In this document: positions 12,385 through 23,298 of the stretch, in pieces | Position numbering within the stretch: position 1 is the first letter of the stretch | Layout of the letters: every line of letters begins with the position of its first letter | Source: Planococcus citri | Lineage: Eukaryota; Arthropoda; Insecta; Hemiptera; Pseudococcidae | Reading direction: 5' to 3' | Assembly: GCF_950023065.1 (NCBI RefSeq) | Contig: NC_088677.1 | Coordinates: forward strand, 56,755,469-56,819,468 | Length of the DNA stretch: 64,000 nucleotides | Notes under the pieces: generated by a model | Told to the model about the DNA's origin: nothing | The model's input: the letters and a program-made list of their open reading frames with translations, nothing else | Database searches by the model: none | Translations under genes and position numbers: made by a program

Positions 12385-13320
12385 TAGGATGGATCGCTTT
12401 TTTAAAAAGTCGGCGGATTTTGACCAAATTAAGCAGAAACCTTCATTTCAAGTTGAAAGTTGCTCAGAACCCTGGAGGGAAGATAAGAGTCCTCAAAAAT
12501 GAGATATTTTTCATAAAATCGTGGTCTTTGGCTGTTTTTTCCACACAAGCCGTTTTGGGAAAGATGGTCTAGTTCCACATGAAAGTATTCAAGATTCTGC
12601 GTCGTTCTTTGTATGTTTGCTGTCAAAATCCAAGACCACTTTTAGGGTTTTGCTGAACGGTTGAAAAGCAAATGCCAAAATATTGACAAATAGCATTCCT
12701 AAAATTGGGGAAATATTTGGGAAACTATTGGTGCCAGTTCTTTAAACATCATTGGCAACTTGAAAAATCAAAAAAAAATCAAAGTTCAAGTGTACCTTTA
12801 TGTAAGTCTTTTTAGTGATTTTTCTCGACTTTTTGAAAGTGGTAAAAAAATTGACACCTCTGGATTCCAAAATATTCCCCCAGTTTCAGGAATGGTATCT
12901 TTCAGTATTTTAGTCTAAATTATGCGAAATACTAGCGAGAAAAAAAATTTTCAAAACACCAACCATTCAAAAATAAGCGATTTGCAGATTTTCAACTGCT
13001 CAGTGGAACCCTAAAAATGATCTTGGATTTTGACAGCAATAACGTAGGTACATACTTATAGATCAACGCAAAATCTCAAATACTTTCATTTAAGACTGGA
13101 CTATTTTTCTCAAAACAGGTTGGGTAGGGGCTAGAGCGAAAAAACCACAATTTTTTCGATAGTGGCCCCTCTTTGAAGGCCCATATGTCCCATCCAGAGG
13201 CATCTCGGGAGCTAAAATTTTTTCTGAGTAATTTTCAACTTCAGGGACGAAACTAAGCGTTCTCTTTAGGAGGGGGGAGGAGGTGTCAACCAAAAATTTG
13301 CCGACTGATATGACGAAAAA
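12385..13320. repeat. Second foldback element, ~0.94 kb
   Basis: The left arm (about 12385-12775) and right arm (about 12840-13320) are inverted copies. Paired strings include AAAGTCGGCGGATTTTG (12406) with CAAAAATTTGCCGACT (13290, diverged), TTCAAGTTGAAAGTTGCTC with AATTTTCAACTTC near 13230, GAAAGTATTC (about 12580) with AATACTTTCAT (13079), TGTCAAAATCCAAGA (12622) with TCTTGGATTTTGACA (13021), and GCATTCCTAAAATTGGGG (12690) with CCCCCAGTTTCAGGAATG (12875). It carries no coding sequence that I recognise. The family differs from the 4108-6080 element. It is best described as a non-autonomous foldback or MITE-type repeat. Confidence 0.75.
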
Positions 13321-13869
13321 ATACCAATTTTGTCGAATAAAAAAGTGAGTTTTTTAATGTGAAATAAAAGATGAGAAGATAATTTTACCAATTAATATAT
13401 AATATGCAGGTACATAATTAGGTATTCAATATTCATAGCCTAGGTATGACTTATAAAAAATTTTCGTTTTCTCTTTTCAATTTTCAAAATCCTCAAACAT
13501 GGAATTTTTCTCGATTTACAAAAGAGAAACAAATTAGCCCAAGCGTTGGGAGGGCAAAAGTTATTGAAAATTCGTATTTTGATAGGTGAAAGTTCAATAT
13601 TTTTTTATTGGAGGAGGTTGATTGTTTTGGCTTCAAAGTTTCAGAATTTGAATGATTTTTTTGGAAAATTTCAGTTCTGAAAAAAAACTGGCTCGAATGA
13701 AGTGAGGGTAAAAACTCTCAATATTTCGCGTTTCAAGTTGGCGAGTACGTAAGTCTTTTTATTAAGTCTAAAAATGTTCAAAAATCGATTTCATCAAGTC
13801 TCGGCAAAATCAACAAATTTTCCAACTTTTTCAAATTTGACAACTGGGGGGGGGTCATTCTTTTACAAA
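13321..13869. other. Repeat-rich interval between foldback ends
   Basis: CpG-poor interval holding two diverged copies of the dispersed GCCCTCGCTTCGCTCGGGC module in reverse orientation (AGCCCAAGCGTTGGGAGGGC at 13536 and GGCTCGAATGAAGTGAGGG near 13691), plus a nine-base G run at 13846. No reading frame or RNA gene is supported. Confidence 0.55.
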
Positions 13870-13975
13870 CCTTCCTTTTTAGTATCCTCTCTGTCCAACT
13901 CAAAATGAAGGTCTCCGCTAAATTTGGTCAAAATCCGCCGACTTTTTTTTCGCAATCCACTCCAACCTACGTTTA
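13870..13975 (-). repeat. Extra terminal copy of the second foldback family
   Basis: AAATTTGGTCAAAATCCGCC followed by GACTTTTTTTTCGCAATCC is the reverse complement of the outer end of the 12385 foldback and matches it better than the element's own right end. Either a second insertion of the family is nested here, or the original element runs from 12385 to 13975 with about 550 bases inserted next to its right arm. Confidence 0.7.
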
Positions 13976-14035
13976 CATACAATTAATTTTATCCTATTTC
14001 GAACCCTCGAATCTATACTTATAGTACGTATTATA

Positions 14036-14212
14036 GATGAGGTTTTCGAGCACTTTTGAAGTTTCTAGCAGATCTTTGGATTTTCCTCTTCCATATAAAT
14101 ATAAATCCAGAATTTCATTTTAGCTCTTTTTTGACAATTTTTCCAAAAACTAAAAAATCTAAAAATCTGCAGGTAGGCTCTGAAAGTGCTCGAAACTACC
14201 ACTAATCAATTC
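14036..14212. repeat. Small degenerate hairpin of the GGAGGCTCCAG family
   Basis: TTTTCGAGCACTTTTGAAG near 14043 pairs with CTGAAAGTGCTCGAAAC near 14180, and TAGCAGAT with ATCTGCAGGTA. The order (GAGC..CAGCAGAT then ATCTGC..GCTC) resembles one module pair of the 4108-6080 element brought close together. It is probably an eroded minimal copy. Confidence 0.5.
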
Positions 14213-14249
14213 AGGAGGTAAAAAATAGGACATGAACCAAATTTCAGAT

Positions 14250-15400
14250 TTCTATCTCAATTTTATGTTTCCTCGTTACAGTTTGAGCCACGCCACAGAA
14301 CCCCCCTCCCCTCTTGCCGTGTTTTCAATGCTATTCGTTCACTTGGTCCGTAATGATTATTGTTTCTTTCGAGATCTATGGCTATCGCGACGATCTTTGT
14401 TCTATCAAATGCCAAAATATCTGCTACAATAATTTCAACCTATAATAAGTCAATTCCACTACCAGAATCATGGTCCCCATCTCTCCATATATGCCATGTA
14501 CGCACTACACACGAATCCACCGCGTACACCGGTCGTTCTGATTATGAATCATGAGTGTAGCACTATATTATTATCCGAAATTGCGCTGGCCAGTATTAAA
14601 AACACATCATGATTTGAATTTAGAAGAATTTAAATGAGATTTTTACGTTTTATAGAAAGAGGTACCTACTACCACATAGTAAACCAGCATAAAAAAAACT
14701 AAGGCAGAATGGGCTCCCTTACGATATGTGGATCAGGCAGTACCTGAGGAGTAAAGAGAGAGAGAAAAGATCTAACATAACGTATACCTAGGTTCTACAC
14801 CTCGTACGTACATATTCGTCGTTTACCGCCTTGCTATCATGATAATAGGATTTCTTAGATTAATGTTAATTTTAAACTAATCATAACGGCCGCCTTTTCC
14901 GACCGCCGATGAATACAAATTTCACTAAACGTGCGCCTGGATGGCGTGGTAATTGAATTTTTTTTTCACTAATATTGGATTACAGTACGCGAGCTACGCA
15001 GCACTCGCAGCTCGTATTTTATACGATTACCAGCACATAGACTATTGTTGGCGGTCGCGTTGAAAGTCCCCAAATACCTGGTCATTCGTAGGAGGTTGCG
15101 GAATTGTGCGTGATCTATTTATGAGTGTTTTGTCATGCTACAGGATTAACGCCGTCGGTATGGAAAATATTACAGCTACAATCGAATTCTCCAGTTCGTA
15201 TGCCATGGAATGGCACTGGCTGGCTGACTTGCTGGCTACAGCCGTAATCCGATGGTCATTTTGTTACCGAATTACAGATTACCGCATAGTTGGTTTAAAT
15301 ATTAGTATTTTATATTATGTAAGTACGTCGTTAAATATCTATATGGCCAAGATACCATTTTTTATACCTTTGGAACAGAAGTAGATACTTAATGTCATCA
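14250..15400. other. CpG-rich, apparently single-copy stretch
   Basis: Moderately CpG-rich sequence with GTACGTACATATTCG and TACCTACTACC type strings. Short frames (for example 15106-15384 plus) show no family features. No gene or RNA is supported. Confidence 0.4.
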
Positions 15401-16855
15401 AAATAATACACCTTAGTCTGTTCTCTCCTTTCTTTTTTTTTTTGGTCAAAGAATTAAAGATGACTCTTTTTTTCTCGTTTTGGATATACGAGTGTAATTT
15501 CGAAATCTAAGCCGATAACTTGGAATTCAATTTCCAACATTGGAATAGTCTCGTGTCACGATGATGAAGGTCTCTGCACATTCTGCACAAGTCACTTCAC
15601 ATATCACCTGAGTATCCAATATGCTATAAAATGTACGGTTAAGTTCCAAGTGCAAAGATTCCAGTCTAACTAAGATTAAATTGAAACACGAGTTTATTCG
15701 TTAAGAAAATGTCGATGGGAAATTTTCCCGAGTTAATCAAGATTATCCGATACCGGCTTAGGTATTCGTCGACAACGACAGAATTTTTTTCTTGCAAGTT
15801 TTTGACGTAGATAAATTTTTTCTTCAGGGTAGAATTTTATCGAGTGAACGAAACGCGTCACCGAGGTCTTGACATTTTGAATAATTTTGGTAAAACTTTT
15901 GATCGATTGAAGAGACGTTAAACAGGTCTTGAAATTGCTCAAAAATAAATTTTCAGCAGTCGCTGTCGTGTCTTTAGTAGGTAAAAATTTGGTGATGATG
16001 TTTTTTGATATTTTCAGTCTGGCTTTGTGAGGATTGACACCTGTTTGTTAAGTTTGACAACCTGTGATTGAGGTAGGATTTAATTTCTGGTATAAAATTG
16101 CTGCTTCCAAGTGTAGTTGAAACATTGAGTGATCAATTGAGTAGGTATAATAAACTTAAGATTTAAAAATTGTCATTTTCCGATAAATTTTGAAACTTTA
16201 AAATCCATACGATGGATAATTCGTTATTCAGAGCGTCCAATATCTCCAGTAGGCAACTGCCTAGGACGACAAATTTCTAAAGGTGGGGGGGGTTAAAATT
16301 TTTGTGCTTGAATTTAGGACCAAAAAAATGTCATATGGAAAAAATGGAAATAAAAGTATCCTAATTTGTACTGCAATTGATTTGAGCACAATATTCCAAA
16401 ATTCAATTTTTCCTTTTTCTCCCCCCCCCCTTACCCTTAAAAAATTATTATTGAAGAAAGATGTAGTGAGGTAAGATTTTATTCGGGACATTTTGATGTA
16501 ATTTTTCCAGAGCTGTGAATTTATAAATCTATAATGAAGATTCCAGGAATGTGCTGGTAAGGGGGTTCAGAACACACTTTCAGTTTTTTCAAACATTTTT
16601 GGGATGATAATGTCGCACATTCTTTTAAAAATGCACCAAGTAGTTCCCTACTTATTGATGTTTGAAATTTCGAAACATTTTCAATTCTTTGGCACACTAT
16701 TTGTAAAAATTTTGGTGATCAGAAGTACTCTTAAACGGGCTCCATGGGGCAAAAATCATGCTCCAAGAGGTTCTCTTTTTATGTACATATTTTTCGATTT
16801 GTGGGTCGAAGAAAATTACTGCTTTATCAAAATGCCCAAAAATTGTTAATTTAAT
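15401..16855. other. AT-rich stretch with G and C homopolymers, no gene seen
   Basis: Mostly CpG-poor sequence. It contains a G run near 16283-16290 and a C run near 16421-16430, about 140 bases apart in opposite sense. This could mark the ends of a decayed inverted element, but the flanking bases do not clearly pair. No coding or RNA feature is supported. Confidence 0.4.
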
Positions 16856-18300
16856 CAAATGAGATGACGAGCCTTTTTTTCGCGACTCTCATTTTCGTGA
16901 ACATTTAATTATAAGAAACTATTACCGACAATTTAAGCTCGATTCAAGCCGCTTTGAATTCCATTTCGTTGTAGGCAATTTTTTTCACTCGACTAGAAGC
17001 AATTTTAGAATATACACTTGGAAAATGGCGTATTTCGTCTTCTAAATTCGCTGTTTCGCCTCTGGAACGTTGAAAGAGTAGGTAGGCTATACCAGTCGAA
17101 CAAAGTACAGACAGAGATAAAAGCGCAGCAAAGGAACCCGGCGAAAACGAAAAAATTGCCAATTATCGAATTGCTCGATGAACCGAGACGGATTTTCGCG
17201 ACGAAGAAGAAAAAAAAATCCTCGTACCTATATCACGACCATAGAATACATTGGGAAGAGGAGGGGTAAAAATAAGCACCGTGAATGACGTAGCCTACGA
17301 GTACAATAATCCGAAGTCGATATAAAAATACGTAAAGGTCATTTATTGGGTAATTTTTGACAAGAATAGGCGGCTCATTAAGACTATACGTCAGTTATTT
17401 TTATTGTTACATCGGCGTATATTTTGTATTTGCCTCGCACATATGTACTACCATGAACATGGTAACGGTTCCGATGTCTCTTCGCGAAAAGATAGTCTTT
17501 TTTTTTTTATTCGACAATTCGGCGCAGTTTTATGCCGATATAATACAGTAGCTCGAGCCGACGGTAATGGTTTATCTCTTTGTATGGAAGTTTTTAGCTT
17601 TTTCAATAAACTAGAATATGGTAAGTTGCATTCGGTTCGATTTGTTTGGAAGTTGCGTCGAAATCAAACTGTAAAAATAAATTTATTAGAAAGTTCTTAA
17701 AAGTTAATGGAAGGTTAACCGTTTCCTTAGTATAGTTTCTTAAACTTACTTTCAGTTTAATGTGAATGACTGTCGGTAGAAATACTTTCCTCGTCGAAGC
17801 CTTTAATCTTTATTTACGATAACACGAGAGATTGAGATTGTATATGGTGAAAAAAAGAAAGAAAAAACACCAAGCTCGAGTATACTATATAAGAGGAACA
17901 ATTTTATGTTACGTTTAAATTTTATATCACGGATTTAGAGTGGATTTCACGGTAGGGTCAGCGTACTTTGGGTGTTATACTCGCGTAGTACGAGTCCCAG
18001 TAGAGTTTTGGAATCTCCTCGAACAGACCTTCGTGGCTCAACTATATGAGAAGTGATCCCAAAACTGATCGAATACTACGATGGAAATTTCTTTAAAACT
18101 TTAATGCGATTTTTTTACCTGGATTTCGGACTACGAGTTACCAAAGTGCTTTCTTTCGGCTACGATTACGTGTACGTCGAAGTTATAGAATCAGGGGTGG
18201 ATTTTGAATGCCAACTGAGAATAAGCTTCGCTACGTGAAGTTTTTTGTCTTCAAAAAAAAAAAATGATCACTTATGTGCATAAATATCAGTACAGATTGC
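16856..18300. other. CpG-containing, apparently single-copy stretch
   Basis: Mixed sequence with CpG, TACGAGTAC (17299) and GTATACTATATAAGAGG (about 17879), the latter a TATA-like string without supporting downstream features. Frames at 17404-17700 and 18053-18238 are short and unremarkable. No gene is recognised. Confidence 0.4.
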
Positions 18301-18317
18301 GTAAAAATTTTTTAAAA

Positions 18318-18339
18318 ATTGTCGTTTTCGTAGGTAAGT
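18318..18339 (+). promoter_or_regulatory. Weak candidate recursive splice site (AG|GTAAGT)
   Basis: ATTGTCGTTTTCGTAG is followed directly by GTAAGTATTT, so a 3' splice site and a consensus 5' splice site are fused at 18333/18334. The pyrimidine tract is short and broken by G residues, making this weaker than the sites at 19460 and 49458. It lies only 1.1 kb upstream of the strong 19460 site on the same strand. Confidence 0.3.
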
Positions 18340-19420
18340 ATTTATTTTTATTCATACGTAAAGCTTTAAACGATAAAAAATTCTGCCTTTGTACCCCTTG
18401 TGGAATTTTTTTTCTGCCAACTCGGCTAGAATTTTTTTAGCTGATGAAACAAAAAAGTATTTTGGAATCAAGTTACCGTATACAACCTTCAATATAGTAC
18501 ACAATTTTTGTTTGTTTACTTATACCTTTTTACGTTAGGTATTTTCTTTTTATCTTCTTTTCCTTTTTTTTTTTTTTTTAGCAAATCACCGAAGAATTTT
18601 TTCCTGCTTTATGCTTCAGGGTTATTACAATATTTGGCCGTGTCTCTTTATTTCTTTCAATTTTCCGTCGAAAGAAACACGAGGTATTTTTCCTCGAATG
18701 TTTTATATTTTTAAACCTTCTATTTTCAATTTTTTTCTAAAAATACTCAACTGATATCTGAAATGAATTTGAAATTCCTGAGAAAAAAAAACCTAATAAT
18801 ACCCAGCTATCACGTGTTTTAAATAAAGACAATGGTTTTTCCAAGCCTCCTCTTTACTAATCGTATTATCAGTAATTACCTATACTTACCTACCTACTCT
18901 CAAGAACTTTTCAGAAAATTGTTTCGTCCATTTGAAACACTTACCCATATAATATTTTTCCTTCAGTAAACATTTCATAATAATTTTGAAAATCTGTACG
19001 TACACATGCTCTCTCGGTCAAAGTATAGGGAGGGGAATGAGAATTGAGGAGTAAACTTCGTAATTTAAAAAGCGTATCTTCAAACAACAAAACTGAATTT
19101 TTAAACATTAGCACACAGTTTATCAGAAATGTCTAAGTATCTAACCTAGTGAAATTGTTAGAAAATTGTCGAAACTTTTACGAACTTTTGAAATGAAGTG
19201 AAAGGTGCCCTGTAATCTATAGAATTGGTGAAATATTTGCTCAGCGAAAGCATTTTTCATGCGAGTTTATTTTAAACTCCTTGGCAAATCATAAATAACT
19301 GATCTTCTCTTTGCTAAACGGTGTCTGCAAGAATAAGTTGAGCTTCGTTTTTCAATCTTAAGCATTGAAGATATTCCCGAATCCCGATCCACGTTTTCTT
19401 TACAACTACTTTGATTTAAC
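18340..19420. other. AT-rich stretch, no gene seen
   Basis: AT-rich sequence with a T run near 18570 and the pyrimidine-rich string TTTTTATCTTCTTTTCC just before it. The frame at 18508-18714 is low in complexity and driven by T runs. It contains no supported gene. Confidence 0.4.
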
Positions 19421-19423
19421 AAT

Positions 19424-19466
19424 TAACTAATCTATGCTTTACCTTGTTTTTCTGTTTTAGGTGAGT
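19424..19466 (+). promoter_or_regulatory. Candidate recursive splice site (ratchet point)
   Basis: A branch-point-like AACTAATC (19425-19432) is followed by the pyrimidine-rich CCTTGTTTTTCTGTTTTAG ending at 19460 and immediately by GTGAGT (19461-19466). A 3' splice site joined to a 5' splice site without an intervening exon is the hallmark of recursive splice sites in long insect introns. A second donor GTAAGT begins at 19513, which would define an optional 52-nt exon (19461-19512) that is open in its first frame. Whether the site is used depends on a long plus-strand intron spanning the region. Confidence 0.5.
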
Positions 19467-21540
19467 CGAAACGTTTACATTTACAATAAGAAAATTCCTA
19501 ACATGAAAACGAGTAAGTTATTTTATGATCTATGGAGGGGATGAGGGGAGGGGGGATAAACTATACGAAATTCCAGAAAAATTATGTCTTCCCCTTCTTC
19601 GTTCTATTTTAAACTTGGAAGACAGAATTTATTAAAACTTTTCGATGGTTTTCTTTTTTTTTGTGAGAGAGCTAGAGAGAGAGGGAAGGCGGAAGGGAGG
19701 GATAAAATACTGACACTGAAACAATAATTTCAATTGGCAAAGAGGCAGAAAAATAATGGAAAGGGCTCGTATCACGCAAAACTGAGCGATATCCAGTCTA
19801 ACCCCCCCCCCCTTTAAAATCCTAATCCCAAGAAATGCTTATTATTTGAAAGCTTTGTCTTGCAAGCAAACAAATTATTTTAGTAAAATTTTAAAGACTG
19901 ATACGAAGAACTCGATGAGATTTCACAATTATTATAGAATCTTTTAGTGGAGTTGAGCTTATATTTTTTCTAATTTTTTCCAAAGCAAAAAAAATTTTGA
20001 GAGAAATAATTTTTTTTTCAGTTTTTTTTTTTGAAAAGATATGACAAGGATTTTTGAAAATTCGCAGGATAGTTCGTTTTTCTGATAGGTATTGAGGGAG
20101 GGAGGGAGGGAGGGAGGGAGGGAAGGAAAGGAAGAGGGAGAAGTAAACACCGATATTGAAACGGTTTTTTTCGATATTTTTACAAAAAATTCTTCGAGGT
20201 TTTTTTAAGTACCCATTTTAAAATTACTCATTTGAAAAAAATTTGCATAGTATCGTATCGTATCACTCCCCTAATGCGAAATTTCGCGAATTTTAATTCA
20301 ATTTTTTTGTTCATTGTACATACATAGATATACTAGATACCCAGTCTTTTTTTTAAATACATCTTCTAGTAAATAAAAAAAATACCTAATAAAGAAAATT
20401 TTCAAATTTTTTATCACAAAAAATGAACGTGTTTTCGAAAAAACACAAGATCTTTTCATACAAAAAAATGAGGTGACCCTTAGAAGACCAGAACAAAATA
20501 TTACTGAATTGCCTCTATAAGGTATTTCGAAAATACTAAAACTGGAGGAAAGTAGGTCAACACATCGACAAATAAGTCAAAAAGGATTGTAAGAATATAA
20601 TAAATGAACTAGAATCTGATTCGAATTTAGTCAAGCCTATAAAAAATGATGAAATGACTGGAAAAGATTTAAAATGATGTAGGTACATGTATGTACTATG
20701 TATGTACTATGTATGTATCACTAGTTGAAAAAAATTCAAATGGAGTCGGAAATAGAAAGAAATGGCTGAATCTGAACATGCTCTCATCAAATTGTATGTA
20801 CAAGAAAAACTGCTTATTGGAAATTTCATGCAATTTGTTCAAATGTAGTCCAGAATTTATTTATTTAGGTTCATTTTTTATTTTTTGCGAATACATTAAT
20901 TTTTACCAAATAAGCCCTCTTCAGGCTTCACCTCCTCTCAAAAAGTTTCGTCAATTACTCAAATCTAACGTAGGTGATAAAGAACTGAGCTGAATGATTG
21001 TGTTATTTCTGTTACAAAAATTTAGTAAAAAATCCTCTATTTTTGATCAAACTTCTCCGCGTCAAGAATTAAATAAGCAATTAGTTGCACTGACGAATCA
21101 TAGGTTATTTTGGATTCTTGACTTAGATGTAAGAAGAGCAAAAAATGGCCTTGAAAACATATTTATAGCTTAGGTAAACGTAGTTGAGCTAATTTTTTAG
21201 GGCTCTTTCGGTGTAAGCAGATTTTTTAGCCCTGGTGTGCCCTCAAAGGTTACCCTCTACCCATCGCTGCACATCTTTGCCCATCGCTTACAGTTGAGCT
21301 CATTTATCCTATAGAAAAAAATCTTGAAACGACTAATACGAATCACTTCTCATGAATTTGACAAATTCGTAAAAAAAAATTGCTGAATATTTTAGCACCT
21401 TTTGGGAGAACACACACTCGAAAGCTTTTCCGGTAAAATTTTGACAATAAAAAATTCAAGCAAATGTCTACACTCTACAACCTTTCTCCAATCTTCTGCC
21501 TGTCAGTATCCAACTTCCGCACCTTGTAACCCATAAATCC
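19467..21540. other. AT-rich stretch with G-rich repeats, no gene seen
   Basis: CpG-poor sequence with a C run (19802-19812), a GA-rich tract near 19665-19705 and a GGGA microsatellite near 20093-20130. The G-rich strings are followed by similar words (GATAAAATACTGACACTGAAAC near 19702, AGTAAACACCGATATTGAAAC near 20141), hinting at a diverged duplication about 440 bases apart. A TGTATGTACTA triplet repeat lies at about 20688-20716. No gene is recognised. Confidence 0.4.
20093..20130 (+). repeat. GGGA microsatellite
   Basis: Consecutive GGGA units (GAGGGAGGGAGGG and onward) followed by GGAAGGAAAGGAAG form a purine-only tract. It accounts for the poly-proline/serine look of the minus-strand frame at 19959-20150, which is not a gene. 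Confidence 0.9.
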
Positions 21541-23296
21541 ACGTAACAATGAACCCACATACGTGAGAAAATCGATAATTTTCATTCGAAAAAAATGAAA
21601 TTTATCTTCGTCAAAATGCTCGCGTTACCCAACAGACACCTTAGACGACGCCAACGACCTTGACGATAACGATATCCGTGTGGTTTATTTGTTTTACGAA
21701 CGTACATATGTACTCGGAAGATACGTACCTACAAATAGGTAACGTTCTTTGAGTTATTTTTTTTCGATTGCTAGTTCTAAATCTTCTGCCAGTCGGTGAG
21801 AAAGAGATGGAGGAGGCAAACGTAGGTACGCTTTTATAGAAATGTAATTAAAGGTGAACGCCTGGGACTCTAAGACTCGATTTTCTCGATAATTCGTTAT
21901 CTGTCTGCAGGTCTATAGGTATACCTGTAATCTACGTATATACGAAGGCACCACATTAGTGCGATGAGGCAACGAGCAATACTCGATTTTGTTCATTGCA
22001 TCTTTTCCAGAGCATACTCGTACATATTGCTCGTATATACTCATCTCCGGCACGTAATATTTATCTCCATGTAATACCTGTACAGTTGTTTGTACTCGTG
22101 TATAGTTAAAAGAGAGCCGGTCAATACGGTGTGTACTGTGTAGTTTTTTGTTCCGGCGTGGCCGTCGACCACATAGACAAGTCGGCGATGGCGGCTTCGG
22201 TAATTAATCAAAAACTAGGAGCTTGTATACGTCTACGGTACGCACCGCGCCAAGCCAAGCCAGGCTCTCTATGCCATCATATGTTGGTATGTCGCGGTGA
22301 GCGAGGTGAGGCTGCGCTGTTTATATACAAATACAACAAACACACGAGCGGTATGAGCCCGTTAAAGGAGACAGAGAGAAATGAAAAAACAATACCAGAA
22401 GCAGAAGCCGAAGCAACGACACAGCTACCGAAGCTTTTCGTTTTATCATTGTAAAAATTCATCCTTTTACTCGAAACAACAATGCACGATAATTTTCTTG
22501 CTAATTAAACGCCGACGAGGACGAAGATCCGAGACTCGTATAGTCTGCCTATTAGTATCATGAGGCAGACAAAGATGGAAAAACCGTTTGTAAAAGAGAA
22601 TAGCATAACTATACACAATTCCGCAGCGATGGTCGCAGGGGGTGGTGGACTGGGGCGGGGTAAAAGTTGAACATATATGTTATCGTTAATACTGTGTATA
22701 GCCTACACAAAGTCAGACTCATACAAATACATCGAAGAAGAAATATTCCATGTTTTTTTCTATAGCCTATTAGCTTTGGAACAGAATAGGTACAAGATGG
22801 TTCTATGTAATACCTAGACTTATACTATCTTATTAAGTATACATGTATTAAAATATTTCCCAACCCGTCTCCTCTTCTAATCCGCTCAAGATGAATACTA
22901 CAGGTAAAGTGCAGAGCAATTGAGCTTGTAGATTGGTAAATGGCACAAGCTGCATCATAGCTACCGCACGATATTGCACATGGAACGAGCACACGTAAAG
23001 GTAGGTGGACGACAAGTGAAAGGAGGGAGGAAAAAAGCTATTCTTTTTTACATTACGATAGAAAAACATTATTTATATGAATTATTTATACATTTCGGCG
23101 CGCTTCGAACATAAATATCCTTCTAAGAAAAATACAGTCGAGCGGACTTTCGATTCGCGACAATTTTATTGAATACATTAATAAAAAATGCGCTCGAAAA
23201 CGTTTTTCGACGACTACGAACGACGAGGACGATTCGACTGTGTAATTCGCGCGGTAATCGTTAAAAGCGCGTAGCTTTAAATCGTTCCGGGTCTTG
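21541..23296. other. CpG-rich, apparently single-copy stretch
   Basis: CpG-rich block with ACTCGTACATATTGCTCG near 22016 and GTACTCGTGTATAG near 22092. Frames at 22131-22454 and 22848-23069 are short with no recognised domain. The block ends sharply at the transposon-like insertion beginning at 23299 and seems to continue after it. Confidence 0.5.
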
Positions 23297-23298
23297 TA

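Noticed and set aside
17879..17895. TATATAAG-like promoter string
   Set aside because: Common in AT-rich DNA and without any start site, exon or GC-rich context.
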